Positions 1-9,992 are shown, numbered from the stretch's first letter. The stretch: DNA of 64,000 bases from Rhodobacteraceae bacterium CCMM004 (GCA_004005435.1 RZWH01000002.1:1-64000), one strand, 5' to 3'. Notes: generated from the sequence alone by a model not told the origin. Numbers and translations are program-made.

Positions 1-109
1 GATCGAGATCGACCCGATGATCACCCACACCCTGAGCCTCGACGACATCAACGACGGCTTCGACCTCATGCACCAGGGCAAATCCATCCGCGCCGTCGTG
101 ACGTATTGA
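1..109 (+). CDS. frmA: S-(hydroxymethyl)glutathione dehydrogenase / class III alcohol dehydrogenase, C-terminal end (partial)
   Basis: The first 35 codons of the window are the end of a gene that starts outside it; the frame begins at base 2 and stops with TGA at 107-109. The tail reads [20 protein letters not shown], which closely matches the conserved C-terminus of class III zinc alcohol dehydrogenases. These oxidise S-hydroxymethylglutathione in formaldehyde detoxification. The zinc ligands and NAD fold lie outside the window, so the family call rests on this tail alone; another class of zinc-dependent alcohol dehydrogenase is possible but less likely. Confidence 0.75.
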   Translation, partial: IEIDPMITHTLSLDDINDGFDLMHQGKSIRAVVTY

Positions 110-124
110 GGCGATGGCCGGGGC

Positions 125-1201
125 TCAGACGGCGGGGCCGAGATGGCGGTTGACGTGCCCCATCTTGCGCCCCGGCCGCACCTCGGCCTTGCCGTAGAGA
201 TGCAGGGCGCAGTCGCGGTCGGCAGCGTAGTTCGCCAGCCGCGCCACGTCCGCGCCGATCAGATTGGTCATCTCCACGTTGGCGTGGCGCCGCCCGTCGC
301 CCAGGGGCCACCCGGCGACCGCCCGCACGTGCTGTTCGAACTGGTCCACGACGCAGCCCGTCTCGGTCCAATGTCCGGAGTTGTGGACCCGCGGCGCGAT
401 CTCGTTAACCACGAGCCCGCCGGGCGTGACGAACAGTTCGACCCCCAGCACGCCCACGTAGTCGAGCGCGTTGAGGATGCGCCCGGCGATCAGCACCGCA
501 TCCGCCGCCTGCCCCGCGCCGATCCGGGCGGGGACCGTGGTGGTGTGGAGGATGCCGTCGCGGTGCACGTTCTCGCCAGGGTCGTAGCAGGCGACGGCGC
601 CGACCGCACTGCGCGCCCCGATCACCGAGATCTCGGCGGTGAAGTCCACATGCCCCTCCAGCACGGCGGGGGCGCCGTCGAGCGCGGCCAGCGCGGCGGC
701 GGCCTCCTCGCGGGCGGCGATCCGCATCTGCCCCTTGCCGTCGTAACCGAAGCGCCGGGTCTTGAGGATCGCGGGCACCCCGATCCGCGCCAGCGCCGCG
801 TCCAGATCGGCCGCCCCCGACACCGCGGCATAGGGCGCGCAAGCGAGGCCGAGGTCGGTCAGCCAATCCTTTTCCGTCAGGCGGTCCTGGCTGATCCTGA
901 GCGCCTCGCGCCCCGGCCGGATCGGCACCGCCGCCTCGATCCGGTCGAGCGCGTCGGTCGGCACGTTCTCGAACTCGTAGGTGACCACGTCACAGGCGCG
1001 GGCGAAGGCGTCGAGCGCGTCGGGATCGTCGTAGGCCGCGCAGGTGTGGGCCGAGGCGGTCTGGGCCGCGGGCGCCGCAGGATCGGGGTCGAAGACATGG
1101 GTGGCGAAGCCCAGCCGCGCCGCCGCCATGGCCAGCATCCGGCCCAGTTGACCCCCGCCGAGGATGCCCAGCGTCGCGCCGGGGGCGAGCGGGTCAGTCA
1201 T
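125..1201 (-). CDS. purK: N5-carboxyaminoimidazole ribonucleotide synthase (ATP-grasp)
   Basis: The 358-residue product has the PurK layout: an N-terminal nucleotide-binding fold ([17 protein letters not shown], residues about 10-26), a central ATP-grasp domain with [11 protein letters not shown] near residue 150, and a C-terminal part with [15 protein letters not shown]. It converts AIR, bicarbonate and ATP to N5-CAIR in purine biosynthesis. Its start overlaps the end of purE by 8 bases, so the two are translated as one operon, purE first. The length is normal for the family. Confidence 0.95.
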   Translation of the reverse strand: MTDPLAPGATLGILGGGQLGRMLAMAAARLGFATHVFDPDPAAPAAQTASAHTCAAYDDPDALDAFARACDVVTYEFENVPTDALDRIEAAVPIRPGREALRISQDRLTEKDWLTDLGLACAPYAAVSGAADLDAALARIGVPAILKTRRFGYDGKGQMRIAAREEAAAALAALDGAPAVLEGHVDFTAEISVIGARSAVGAVACYDPGENVHRDGILHTTTVPARIGAGQAADAVLIAGRILNALDYVGVLGVELFVTPGGLVVNEIAPRVHNSGHWTETGCVVDQFEQHVRAVAGWPLGDGRRHANVEMTNLIGADVARLANYAADRDCALHLYGKAEVRPGRKMGHVNRHLGPAV

Positions 1202-1679
1202 CGCGGGGCACCTCGGCCACGCCCTCGCTGAGCGCGGCGCGCCAGGCGTCGAGCCGCGCGGCCAGCGCCGGATCGCCCAGCGCCAGGATCGCCGCCGCCA
1301 TCAGCGCGCCGTTGGCCGCCCCCGCCGCCCCGATGGCCATGGTCGCGACGGGAAAGCCGCGCGGCATCTGAACGATGGAATAGAGGCTGTCGAGCCCGCC
1401 GAGGGCGCGGGTCTGCACCGGCACGCCGATCACCGGCAGGCGGGTCTTGGACGCCATCATGCCCGGCAGATGCGCGGCCCCCCCGGCCCCGGCGACGATG
1501 ACCTTGAGCCCGCGCCCGGCCGCCTCGCGCCCATAGGACCACAGCCGGTCGGGGGTGCGGTGGGCCGAGACGATCCGCGTCTCATAGGCGATCTCCAACT
1601 CGTCTAGGATCGCCGCCGCCTCGCGCAGGGTGGGCCAGTCCGACTGGCTGCCCATGATGATGCCCACGTCCGCCGCCAT
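1194..1679 (-). CDS. purE: N5-carboxyaminoimidazole ribonucleotide mutase
   Basis: The 161-residue protein begins [14 protein letters not shown], the signature of class I PurE, and carries SAHRTPDRL and [10 protein letters not shown], the substrate-binding loops. It moves the carboxylate of N5-CAIR (the PurK product) to C4 to give CAIR. It is the first gene of the purEK pair on the minus strand. Class I size and a partner purK argue for the mutase and not a direct AIR carboxylase. Confidence 0.96.
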   Translation of the reverse strand: MAADVGIIMGSQSDWPTLREAAAILDELEIAYETRIVSAHRTPDRLWSYGREAAGRGLKVIVAGAGGAAHLPGMMASKTRLPVIGVPVQTRALGGLDSLYSIVQMPRGFPVATMAIGAAGAANGALMAAAILALGDPALAARLDAWRAALSEGVAEVPRDD

Positions 1680-1754
1680 CGCGCCCCCCTGTCCGACCGG
1701 GGCGGACTATAGCGATGGCACCCGCGGGGGCAATGGCACCGCAACGGCACCGTC

Positions 1755-1991
1755 TCAGGCGATGATGTCGGGGGTCAGCCGGTCCTCGATGGCCGCGATC
1801 CGGTCCTTGAGCCGCAACTTCTGTTTCTTCAGCCGTTGCAGGGTCAAGGGGTCGGACCGCGCCTGGGCCTGGAGCGCGTGAATCGCCTCGTCCAGATCGC
1901 GATGTTCGCGCCGCAGAACCTCCAGCTTCACGCGCAAAACCTCGTCGCTGTCCATCTGCGCATCGTGGGGGGTCATGGGGGGTCCGTTCAT
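1755..1991 (-). CDS. DUF465 (YdcH-like) small coiled-coil protein
   Basis: This 78-residue protein is mostly charged alpha helix (VLRVKLEVLRREHRDLDEAI, then LKKQKLRLKDRIAAIEDRL) and ends TPDIIA, the pattern of alphaproteobacterial DUF465/YdcH proteins. The start at 1991 is chosen because AGGA lies 7 bases upstream; a second ATG at 1976 would give 73 residues. Function is unknown; the family forms short helical hairpins. It reads away from hsp20, with the heat-shock-like promoter lying between them. Confidence 0.8.
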   Translation of the reverse strand: MNGPPMTPHDAQMDSDEVLRVKLEVLRREHRDLDEAIHALQAQARSDPLTLQRLKKQKLRLKDRIAAIEDRLTPDIIA

Positions 1992-2037
1992 GGCCGGATC
2001 CTGCCCCAAACCCCCGGTCGGGGCAAGCGCCGCGGAT

Positions 2038-2068
2038 CTTGCACCCCCGCCCCGGCGCACCCATATCT
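2038..2068 (+). promoter_or_regulatory. RpoH (sigma-32)-type heat-shock promoter for hsp20
   Basis: CTTGCAC (2038-2044) is followed after 15 bases by CCCATATCT (2060-2068). This fits the sigma-32 layout (CTTG in the -35 box, CCCATNT in the -10 box). It sits 65 bases before the hsp20 start, which is a heat-shock gene, so position and target agree. No transcript data are available from sequence. Confidence 0.6.
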
Positions 2069-2133
2069 GGCCTGCGCGGCGGCCGCCTGATCGGGACCGC
2101 CGCTTGGACTGTCGCTTATGCAAGGACGTGTCG

Positions 2134-2547
2134 ATGACGAAATTGGCTCTGGGCTCGCATCCCTTCCTTCTGGGGTTCGAAAACCTCGAACGGCTGGTGG
2201 AACGCACCGCCAAATCCGACGCGGGCGGGTATCCGCCCTACAACATCGAACAGACCTCGGACACCTCTTATCGGATCACGCTGGCGGTGGCCGGGTTCTC
2301 CCAGGACGCGCTGACGATCACCGTGGAGGACCGGCAATTGGTCGTGCGCGGACGACAGACCGACCCAGAAGAGGATCGCCTGTTCCTGCACCGCGGCATC
2401 GCGGCGCGGCAGTTCCAGCGGACCTTTGTTCTGGCAGACGGCGTTGAGGTCCGTGGCGCGGCGCTGGAACACGGCCTGCTGCACCTCGACCTGGAGCGTG
2501 CCCTGCCCGAACGGGTGGTGCGCACCATCGAGATTAACCAGTCCTGA
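2134..2547 (+). CDS. Small heat-shock protein, Hsp20/alpha-crystallin family
   Basis: The 137-residue product contains an alpha-crystallin domain at about residues 30-125. It has YNIEQTSDTSYRITLAVAGF at the start of the domain and LHRGIAARQFQRTFVLAD before the closing strands. It is an ATP-independent holdase that keeps unfolding proteins soluble in the cytoplasm, in the IbpA group. The ATG at 2134 is preferred because it begins the conserved N-terminus MTKLALGSHPFLLGFENLER. A DUF1150 gene follows after 14 bases, as is common in Rhodobacterales, and an RpoH-like promoter precedes it. Confidence 0.93.
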   Translation: MTKLALGSHPFLLGFENLERLVERTAKSDAGGYPPYNIEQTSDTSYRITLAVAGFSQDALTITVEDRQLVVRGRQTDPEEDRLFLHRGIAARQFQRTFVLADGVEVRGAALEHGLLHLDLERALPERVVRTIEINQS

Positions 2548-2561
2548 GGAGGGCGCTCGCG

Positions 2562-2789
2562 ATGCAGACCAAGACCGACTTCTTCCCCGACATCGGCGAG
2601 CGGATCGTGTATGTCCGCCCCGTCGAGATCGCCGACCTGCCGCAGGAGTTGCGCGCCCAGGCCGCGGGGCTCGACCGCCTCTATGCGGTGCACAACTCCG
2701 ATGGCGACCGTCTGGCTCTGGTGGCCGACCGCCGCCTGGCCTTTGCCGTGGCGCGGCAGAACGACATGGCGCCGGTGAGCGTCCACTGA
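2562..2789 (+). CDS. DUF1150 family protein
   Basis: A 75-residue protein with VYVRPVEIADLPQELRAQA and a central LYAVHNSDGDRLALVADRR, matching the DUF1150 family known from Rhodobacterales and relatives. It follows hsp20 by 14 bases with GAGGAGGGCG just before the start, so both are probably one heat-shock transcript. The biochemical role is unknown; the constant pairing with hsp20 suggests a stress-related or co-chaperone function, which is inference. Confidence 0.85.
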   Translation: MQTKTDFFPDIGERIVYVRPVEIADLPQELRAQAAGLDRLYAVHNSDGDRLALVADRRLAFAVARQNDMAPVSVH

Positions 2790-2816
2790 TCGCCCGGCGG
2801 GCGGTTCATCCGCGCC

Positions 2817-3503
2817 TCAGTCGCGCGCGAATCGCCCGCGGGACAGAAACGCCACCACCTGCGAGATCACCTGGGGGCTGATCATCATGAAGGTATGGGT
2901 GACCGGCAGGACGATGTGATCGTCCATGCCCTGGATCGCGGTCGAGGCGACCGAGACCTTGCCGTCGTCCGGTCCGTCGATCACTGCCGAATAGATCGGG
3001 TTGAGCGAGCGGTTCCCGGCAATCACCCCCAGCTCGAACCGGGGCAGGCCGAGGCGGTTGGGATAGCTCCCCATTCCGGTGCCCAGTTGCAGCCCCGCGG
3101 GACCGTTCAGCCACGCGAACACGCCCAGATCGCCGAAGGCGTCGACCAGGTCGCTGCCCTGGTTCGGCGGACCCAGCATCACCACGCGCCCCATCTCGGC
3201 CGGGCGATGGTCCTCCAGCCAGGCGCGCACCAGAATGCCGCCCATGGAGTGCGTGACAAAGTGCACGCGCCGGTCCCCACACGCCTCGACCCCCTCGCCC
3301 ACGGCCGAGACCAGCGCGTCGATCGGTGCCTCGGTCGAGGGATAGTCGACGTTGGCCGTGGCATAGCCCTCGGCCTGGAGCGCCTCGGCCATCAGCAGCA
3401 TCGATGCCGACGTGCGCGCCAACCCGTGCAGGAGCACCACGCAGTCCCGCGCCCACAGGGGCGACGGCACGAAGAGGAGGGCACAGAGGACGAGCACGCG
3501 CAT
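2817..3503 (-). CDS. Secreted alpha/beta-fold lipase/esterase-like hydrolase
   Basis: The 228-residue protein begins with a signal peptide ([18 protein letters not shown]) and runs directly into [14 protein letters not shown], the oxyanion-hole strand of alpha/beta hydrolases. The nucleophile elbow is THSMGG, and the likely catalytic His is in LPVTHTFMM near the C-terminus. It resembles EstA/PGAP1-like lipases and probably acts on esters in the periplasm. An in-frame ATG at 3521 would add six residues; 3503 gives the cleaner signal peptide. It is divergent from the Nudix gene. Confidence 0.8.
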   Translation of the reverse strand: MRVLVLCALLFVPSPLWARDCVVLLHGLARTSASMLLMAEALQAEGYATANVDYPSTEAPIDALVSAVGEGVEACGDRRVHFVTHSMGGILVRAWLEDHRPAEMGRVVMLGPPNQGSDLVDAFGDLGVFAWLNGPAGLQLGTGMGSYPNRLGLPRFELGVIAGNRSLNPIYSAVIDGPDDGKVSVASTAIQGMDDHIVLPVTHTFMMISPQVISQVVAFLSRGRFARD

Positions 3504-3567
3504 CGCTCTGAGATAGACCATCGGCCGCCCAGTTGCAGCCCCGCCGCCGTGGCGTCATGATCGGGTC

Positions 3568-4011
3568 ATGCCGTCCCCCCGCCTCGCCGTCCGTGGCCTG
3601 ATCCTCCACGACGACCGCCTTCTCCTGGTGAACGCCTGGCGCGATCCCGACTGCGACTTGTGGTGCGCGCCTGGGGGCGGGGTCGAGCGGGGCGCCTCCC
3701 TGCCCGACAACCTGATCCGCGAGGTGCGCGAAGAGACCGGGCTGACCGTGACCGTGGGCGCCCCTGCCCTGGTCAACGAGTTCCACGATCCGGGCGGGCG
3801 GTTTCACCAGGTCGACGTGTATTTCCACTGCACCGCCTCCGACGCGACCTTAGACCCCGGCTGGACCGACCCCGAGGGGGTGGTGACCCGGCGGCGCTGG
3901 GTGGCGCGCGACGAGTTGGCAGCGCTCCGGCACAAGCCCGACAGCCTGGCCGCGGCGGCCTGGGGGACCGGCGGCGTGCTCTACGACGCGCTGGAACCGC
4001 TTCTGCGCTGA
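3568..4011 (+). CDS. Nudix hydrolase
   Basis: The 147-residue product carries a Nudix box at residues 37-59, with the metal-binding REVREETGL intact (R51, E52, E55, E56). The first conserved acidic position of the box (usually Glu) is Ala43. This is uncommon, but the REUXEE ligands that matter most are present, so activity is likely. The substrate, a nucleoside diphosphate linked to some moiety, cannot be read from sequence. Its 3' end overlaps the convergent EamA gene by 31 bases. Confidence 0.9.
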   Translation: MPSPRLAVRGLILHDDRLLLVNAWRDPDCDLWCAPGGGVERGASLPDNLIREVREETGLTVTVGAPALVNEFHDPGGRFHQVDVYFHCTASDATLDPGWTDPEGVVTRRRWVARDELAALRHKPDSLAAAAWGTGGVLYDALEPLLR

Positions 4012-4841
4012 GGCGCGGCGATGCCCAGGGCCACCCCGCCCAGAACCACGGCCGAGGCCAGGATCAGGCGCAGCGTCGGCGCCTCGGCCAGGAGGAGCGC
4101 ACCGCCCGCGGCGGCGATCACCGGCACCGTGAGCTGCGCCAGAGCGGCGACAGACGTGGCCAGGCGCGGCAGCACCGCATACCATAGCGCATAGGCCAGG
4201 CCCGAGGTCGCAACTCCAGACAAGACGGCCAGCCCGACGCCGGCCGCCGACGCCCCCGCCCCTGCGGGCAGCAGCAGCGTCAGGAGCACCGCGGCCGGCG
4301 CCGCCAGGGCGAAGTTCGCCGCCGTCGCCGCCAGGGGGTCGCGCGCGCCCTGGCCGAGGATCGAATACGCGCCCCACCCCACCGCGGCCGCGGTCATGGC
4401 CAGGCCATGGACCCAAGATGGCGCCGCCGCACCCGCGGGCCACAGCATCCACGCGAGACCGGCCAGCGCCAACGCCGCGCCCAGCCACCGCGTGGGGGGC
4501 AGCGGGTCGCCCCGCGCCGCCGCGGCCGCGAACATGGTGACCTGCACCCCGCCGAAGAGGATCAGCGCGCCGACCCCCGCGTCGAGCCCGCGATAGGCCA
4601 GCGAGAACCCGATCACGTAGACCCCGAGCGCCGCCGCCCCGCGCCAGCCCCCGGCCGCGAGCGCTCCGACGCCCCGGTCGCGCAGCGCCACCAGGAGACA
4701 CAGCGCCGCCGCCCCGGAGGCGAGCCGGATCGCGGCGAAGTCGCCCGCACCGATGGCCCCGCCGCTGAGCGCCGCGCGGTTGAGGACCGAATTCGCGGCG
4801 AAGGCGACCATGACGAGGGCGGTGAGGAGGATCAGGCGCAT
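3981..4841 (-). CDS. EamA/DMT-superfamily transporter
   Basis: The 286-residue product has about ten hydrophobic helices in two five-helix repeats, the EamA (drug/metabolite transporter) form. Examples are LILLTALVMVAFAANSVLN at the N-terminus and ILASAVVLGGVALGIA at the C-terminus. It is probably an inner-membrane exporter of amino acids or other small metabolites; the substrate is unknown. The start at 4841 is preferred because upstream codons run into the groEL terminator. The last 31 bases overlap the convergent Nudix gene. Confidence 0.85.
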   Translation of the reverse strand: MRLILLTALVMVAFAANSVLNRAALSGGAIGAGDFAAIRLASGAAALCLLVALRDRGVGALAAGGWRGAAALGVYVIGFSLAYRGLDAGVGALILFGGVQVTMFAAAAARGDPLPPTRWLGAALALAGLAWMLWPAGAAAPSWVHGLAMTAAAVGWGAYSILGQGARDPLAATAANFALAAPAAVLLTLLLPAGAGASAAGVGLAVLSGVATSGLAYALWYAVLPRLATSVAALAQLTVPVIAAAGGALLLAEAPTLRLILASAVVLGGVALGIAAPQRRSGSSAS

Positions 4842-4880
4842 GGCCCCGAGCCATGCCGTCCGCCGCCCCTTCGGACAAGC

Positions 4881-4908
4881 AAAAAGGGGCGCCCGAAGGC
4901 GCCCCTTT
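4881..4908 (-). terminator. Rho-independent terminator of groESL
   Basis: Read on the minus strand, an 11-base perfect stem (4908-4898 with 4893-4883) closes a four-base loop (TTCG) and ends in a run of five T. It lies 25 bases after the groEL stop codon. It is the only intergenic hairpin I found in this window with a proper U-tract. Confidence 0.9.
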
Positions 4909-4932
4909 CGCATTTCGACCGGATGGGTCGGC

Positions 4933-6576
<1,644 letters not shown>

Positions 6577-6630
6577 TTAGGGGCTCCTTTGGATAAATTG
6601 TCGGATAAGTGAAAGGTCGGTCGGATCAGC

Positions 6631-6918
6631 TCAGGCGATGATGCCGAGAATGTCCGATTCCTTCATGATCAGAAGCTCTTCGCCATCCAGCGTGATCTCG
6701 GTGCCCGACCATTTGCCGAACAGGATCTTGTCGCCGGCCTGGACGTCCATGGCGATCCGGTCGCCGTCGTCGTCCTTGGCCCCGGCGCCAACAGCGACCA
6801 CCTCGCCCTCGGCGGGCTTTTCCTTGGCGCTGTCGGGGATGATCAGGCCGCCTTTGGTCTTCTCGTCGCTCTCGACGCGGCGGACCAGAACCCGGTCATG
6901 CAGCGGAGTGAATGCCAT
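6631..6918 (-). CDS. groES: Co-chaperonin GroES (10 kDa)
   Basis: The 95-residue product begins [20 protein letters not shown] and contains [20 protein letters not shown], the mobile loop that docks on GroEL, and ends [13 protein letters not shown]. It caps the GroEL cavity. The ATG at 6918 follows AAGGAG with 9 bases between; an upstream in-frame ATG at 6963 lies inside the CIRCE element and is rejected. Confidence 0.98.
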   Translation of the reverse strand: MAFTPLHDRVLVRRVESDEKTKGGLIIPDSAKEKPAEGEVVAVGAGAKDDDGDRIAMDVQAGDKILFGKWSGTEITLDGEELLIMKESDILGIIA

Positions 6919-6956
6919 CTGTGAACGCTCCTTGATTTGCGTTGCGTGTCTCTTCG

Positions 6957-6983
6957 TTAGCACTCAACCTCCCTGAGTGCTAA
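6957..6983 (-). promoter_or_regulatory. CIRCE element (HrcA operator)
   Basis: TTAGCACTC, nine bases, then GAGTGCTAA: a perfect 9-9-9 inverted repeat identical to the CIRCE consensus bound by the HrcA repressor. It begins one or a few bases after the expected transcription start of the groE promoter, so binding would block transcription until heat stress inactivates HrcA. hrcA itself is not in the window. Confidence 0.97.
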
Positions 6984-6990
6984 CGGCGCC

Positions 6991-7019
6991 GAGATAGGCA
7001 AGCGCCCGGGCAGTGTCAA
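6991..7019 (-). promoter_or_regulatory. groESL promoter (sigma-70 type)
   Basis: On the minus strand TTGACA (7019-7014) and TATCTC (6996-6991) are separated by exactly 17 bases. This is a near-consensus housekeeping promoter directly before the CIRCE element. The -10 box could also be read by an alphaproteobacterial RpoH, but no CTTG -35 box is present at the right distance. Confidence 0.8.
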
Positions 7020-7125
7020 CCGTGGCACTGGCGGACCGGGCATTATTTCCGCCCCTCCCCCCGCCGCGGAAACCAAACTCCCTGCCGGGCCGTTGGGATC
7101 ATCAAAAGACAATAAGGAGCCGAGC

Positions 7126-7494
7126 GTGGATCAAGAGGACCTACTGTGGCGCCTCGAGCGCGAATACTGGGCGTGTGGATCGGGCAATCGCGAAAACTCC
7201 GCCGGGCCGTCCGCTCTTATCGTCCTTGCGCCCGACCGCATCCTGGAGGGCGCCGACCTGGCCGCCGCCCACCGCGACGAACCCTGTTGGGAGGATGTCG
7301 ATCTCTACGACCGTCACCTGGCCTACCAGGCCATTGGGCTGGCCGTGCTGGCCTACAAGGTATCGGCCACACACGCCGCCCAGCAAGAAGAGTTTCGGGC
7401 GACGTGCAGTTCGGTATGGATGCGCGAGCACGGGCACTGGATGCACATCCAACACCATCGCACCTTCGTCGCGCCGGAGGCCGCGGCGGCCTGA
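7126..7494 (+). CDS. SnoaL/DUF4440-like protein
   Basis: The 122-residue product starts at a GTG preceded by AAGGAG with six bases between, which decides the start. It has the NTF2-like pattern: helix LLWRLEREYWACGSGN, then strands such as AIGLAVLAYKVSATH and SSVWMREHGHWMHIQHHRTF. This matches DUF4440/SnoaL-like domains, a fold used by small isomerases and by binding proteins. No catalytic residue is certain, so function is unknown. It stands alone between groESL and the peroxidase. Confidence 0.75.
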   Translation: MDQEDLLWRLEREYWACGSGNRENSAGPSALIVLAPDRILEGADLAAAHRDEPCWEDVDLYDRHLAYQAIGLAVLAYKVSATHAAQQEEFRATCSSVWMREHGHWMHIQHHRTFVAPEAAAA

Positions 7495-7636
7495 CGCCGC
7501 ACGATGCGCGCCGCCAGCCTTGCCGCTCCGCCCGGCCCCTGGAGAGGGACCGGGCGGTCGGCATGGCGTCCGAGGCGCGCGCGCCGAGGCACATGCAGCG
7601 AACCAGGGACCCGCGCGGTAGGGTCGCAGTTTAGAA

Positions 7637-7650
7637 TTGATCTAAATCAA
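7637..7650 (+). promoter_or_regulatory. FNR/FnrL box
   Basis: TTGAT-CTAA-ATCAA is a perfect match to the FNR consensus TTGAT-N4-ATCAA. It ends 66 bases before the start of the cytochrome c peroxidase gene, which would place it about 41 bases upstream of a start site near 7685, the class II activator position. FnrL-type regulators commonly switch on peroxidase and respiratory genes at low oxygen. Confidence 0.85.
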
Positions 7651-7716
7651 AGATTTCTCGTTTGCCGAGGCGTTCGTAAAGCGCACTGGAAACTCCAAGG
7701 AAAAAGGAATGATTCC

Positions 7717-8769
7717 ATGCGCTTGAGATCTGTGCCGCCGGCGATCTGCGTCGCCCTGTTGGCCAGTCCAACCCTGGGCCAGGACACCGAGTTGCGTGAA
7801 TGGGCGAACGAGATGTTCACCCCCGTCCCGGCGACGGTTCCCGCACTGAACGACAACATCGTCACACCTGAGAAGATCGACCTGGGCAAGGCCCTGTTCT
7901 TCGATCCACGGATGTCCGCGTCGGGCGTGTTCTCGTGCAACTCGTGCCACAACCTGGCGACGGGAGGCGACGACAACATGCCGACCTCCATCGGCCATGG
8001 CTGGCAGATGGGGCCCCGCAACTCGCCCACCGTGCTCAACTCCGTCTTCAACGAGGCGCAGTTCTGGGACGGGCGGGCCGCCGACCTCGCCGAACAGGCC
8101 AAGGGCCCGGTCCAGGCCGGGGTCGAGATGGCCAACACCCCCGACAACGTCATCGCGACGCTGATGTCGATGCCGCAATACGTCGAGTGGTTCGTGGCGG
8201 CCTTCCCCGACGAGGACAGCCCGGTCACCTTCGATAACTTCGCCAAGGCCATCGAGGCCTACGAGGCCACGCTGATCACCCCCGCGCCCTTCGACGCCTG
8301 GCTGAACGGCGACGACCGGGCGCTGACCGACGAGCAAAAGCGCGGGCTGGAGGTGTTCCTCGAGGCGGGCTGTGCCACCTGCCACAACGGCGTGAACCTG
8401 GGCGGCAACGGCTATTATCCCTTCGGTCTGGTGGAGCGGCCCGGCGCCGATATCCTGCCCGAGGACGACAAGGGCCGCTATCAGGTTACCGAGACGGCGT
8501 CGGACGAGTATGTGTTCCGCGCCTCGCCCTTGCGCAACATCGCGCTGACGGCGCCGTATTTCCACTCCGGCCTCGTGTGGGATCTGGACACGGCGGTCGA
8601 GGTCATGGCGTCGTCGCAGCTCGGCACCGACCTGGCCGCGCAGGAGACGACGGCCATCGTCGCCTTCCTGACCTCGCTCACCGGTGAGATCCCGGAGGTG
8701 GTCTATCCGATCCTGCCGCCCGAGACGTCGTCGACGCCGCGCCCGACGGGCGAGGTCATCCCGAACTGA
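7717..8769 (+). CDS. Di-haem cytochrome c peroxidase (MauG/CcpA family)
   Basis: The 350-residue product has a signal peptide (MRLRSVPPAICVALLASPTLGQ) and two c-type haem sites, C74-N-S-C77-H78 and C219-A-T-C222-H223. It therefore acts in the periplasm. The family reduces hydrogen peroxide with electrons from cytochrome c, or, in MauG, modifies proteins. No partner gene for methylamine dehydrogenase is nearby, so peroxidase is preferred. AAGGA lies 8 bases before the ATG. An FNR box upstream indicates induction at low oxygen. Confidence 0.9.
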   Translation: MRLRSVPPAICVALLASPTLGQDTELREWANEMFTPVPATVPALNDNIVTPEKIDLGKALFFDPRMSASGVFSCNSCHNLATGGDDNMPTSIGHGWQMGPRNSPTVLNSVFNEAQFWDGRAADLAEQAKGPVQAGVEMANTPDNVIATLMSMPQYVEWFVAAFPDEDSPVTFDNFAKAIEAYEATLITPAPFDAWLNGDDRALTDEQKRGLEVFLEAGCATCHNGVNLGGNGYYPFGLVERPGADILPEDDKGRYQVTETASDEYVFRASPLRNIALTAPYFHSGLVWDLDTAVEVMASSQLGTDLAAQETTAIVAFLTSLTGEIPEVVYPILPPETSSTPRPTGEVIPN

Positions 8770-8784
8770 CCGAGTAGCCAAAGC

Positions 8785-8814
8785 CTGCGCGCCGCGCCTC
8801 CCGGCGGCGCGCAG
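8785..8814. terminator. GC-rich hairpin between convergent genes
   Basis: An 11-base perfect stem (8785-8795 with 8804-8814) with an 8-base loop lies midway between the ends of the peroxidase and the aldo/keto reductase genes. Its place suggests a two-way terminator, but neither side has a U-tract, so the mechanism is uncertain. Confidence 0.5.
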
Positions 8815-8836
8815 CGCCCTCCCCGGCCGGTCGCGT

Positions 8837-9805
8837 TCAGACGTGCCCGGCGACGGGTTTGGGGCGATAGGCGGCCTCCAGCGCCGCGACCTCTTCGGGC
8901 GCCAGGTCGATCTCCAGCGACGCCACAGCATCCTCGAACAGCTCGACCCGCGAAATGCCGACCAGCGGCGCGGTGATGCCGGGCCGCGTGGCCACCCAGG
9001 CATAGGCGATCTGGGCCATGGGCACGCCGCGCTCTGCCGCCACGCGCTCCACCGCCGCGGCGATGGCGTCGTCCTGTGCGCGGGAGGCGTCGTAGAGCTT
9101 TCCGGTCACCGCGTCGGTATCGGCGCGCACCGACTGTCGCTTGCCCGCCAGGCGGCCACGGGCCAGCGGGCTCCACGGCAGCACGCCAATGCCTTCGCTG
9201 CGACAAAGCGGCAGCATCTCGCGCTCTTCCTCGCGGTAGAGCAGGTTGTAGTGCGGCTGCATCGACACGAACTCGGCCCAGCCGTTGGCGCGTTGCAGGC
9301 CGATGGCCTTCATGAACTGCCAGGCGAACATGGACGACGCGCCGAGATAGCGGACCTTGCCCGCGCGCACCACGTCGTTGAGCGCATCCAGCGTCTCTTC
9401 CAGCGGGGTCTCGTAGTCGAAGCGGTGGAGTTGCAGCAGGTCGATATGGTCGGTCCCCAGCCGGCGCAGGCTGCCGTCGACCGAGCCCATCACATGCTTG
9501 CGCGACAGGCCGCGGTCGTTGGGGTCGTCGCTCATGGGATTGTAGAGCTTGGTCGCCAGCACGATCCTGTGCCGCGGCAGGAGCGGGAGCAGAACCGCGC
9601 CCAGCACCTCCTCGCTGGCGCCATTGGAATACATGTCGGCGGTGTCGAAGAGGTTGAAGCCCAGATCGACGGCCTTTTCCAGGATCGGGCGAGAGGCGCT
9701 GGCGTCCAGGACCCAGGGCGCCCAGTCGGGCGACCCGAAGGTCATGCAGCCGAGGCCGAGCCGCGAAACCTTGAGCCCGGTGCGCCCCAAATTGTTATAG
9801 TCCAT
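8837..9805 (-). CDS. Aldo/keto reductase
   Basis: The 322-residue product has the AKR catalytic tetrad: D54 and Y59 (FDTADMYS), K86 (LATK) and H127 (LLQLHRFD). The C-terminal NADPH-binding segment TAPLVGISRVELFEDAV is also present. It is a cytoplasmic NAD(P)H-dependent reductase of aldehydes or ketones; the substrate is unknown. The start at 9805 has AGGTGG 7 bases upstream. It is transcribed away from the GntR-led operon, sharing a 227-base spacer, so co-regulation is possible but not shown. Confidence 0.92.
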   Translation of the reverse strand: MDYNNLGRTGLKVSRLGLGCMTFGSPDWAPWVLDASASRPILEKAVDLGFNLFDTADMYSNGASEEVLGAVLLPLLPRHRIVLATKLYNPMSDDPNDRGLSRKHVMGSVDGSLRRLGTDHIDLLQLHRFDYETPLEETLDALNDVVRAGKVRYLGASSMFAWQFMKAIGLQRANGWAEFVSMQPHYNLLYREEEREMLPLCRSEGIGVLPWSPLARGRLAGKRQSVRADTDAVTGKLYDASRAQDDAIAAAVERVAAERGVPMAQIAYAWVATRPGITAPLVGISRVELFEDAVASLEIDLAPEEVAALEAAYRPKPVAGHV

Positions 9806-9992
9806 CGTCGCACCACCTTTCCGTGTCTGTGTCCGGTTGCGCGGCGGCGCGCATCTCGCCACGGCCGCGGTCAGGTGCCTTACTAGGCGGCTCTACCACA
9901 ACAGGTCCAGGAAAAATCATTTTCTTTCCGGTGATTGCCGCGGCCCGCCGCGCCGCACCTCGGCACCGGACCCACCAAGCTGCTGAGTCTAA

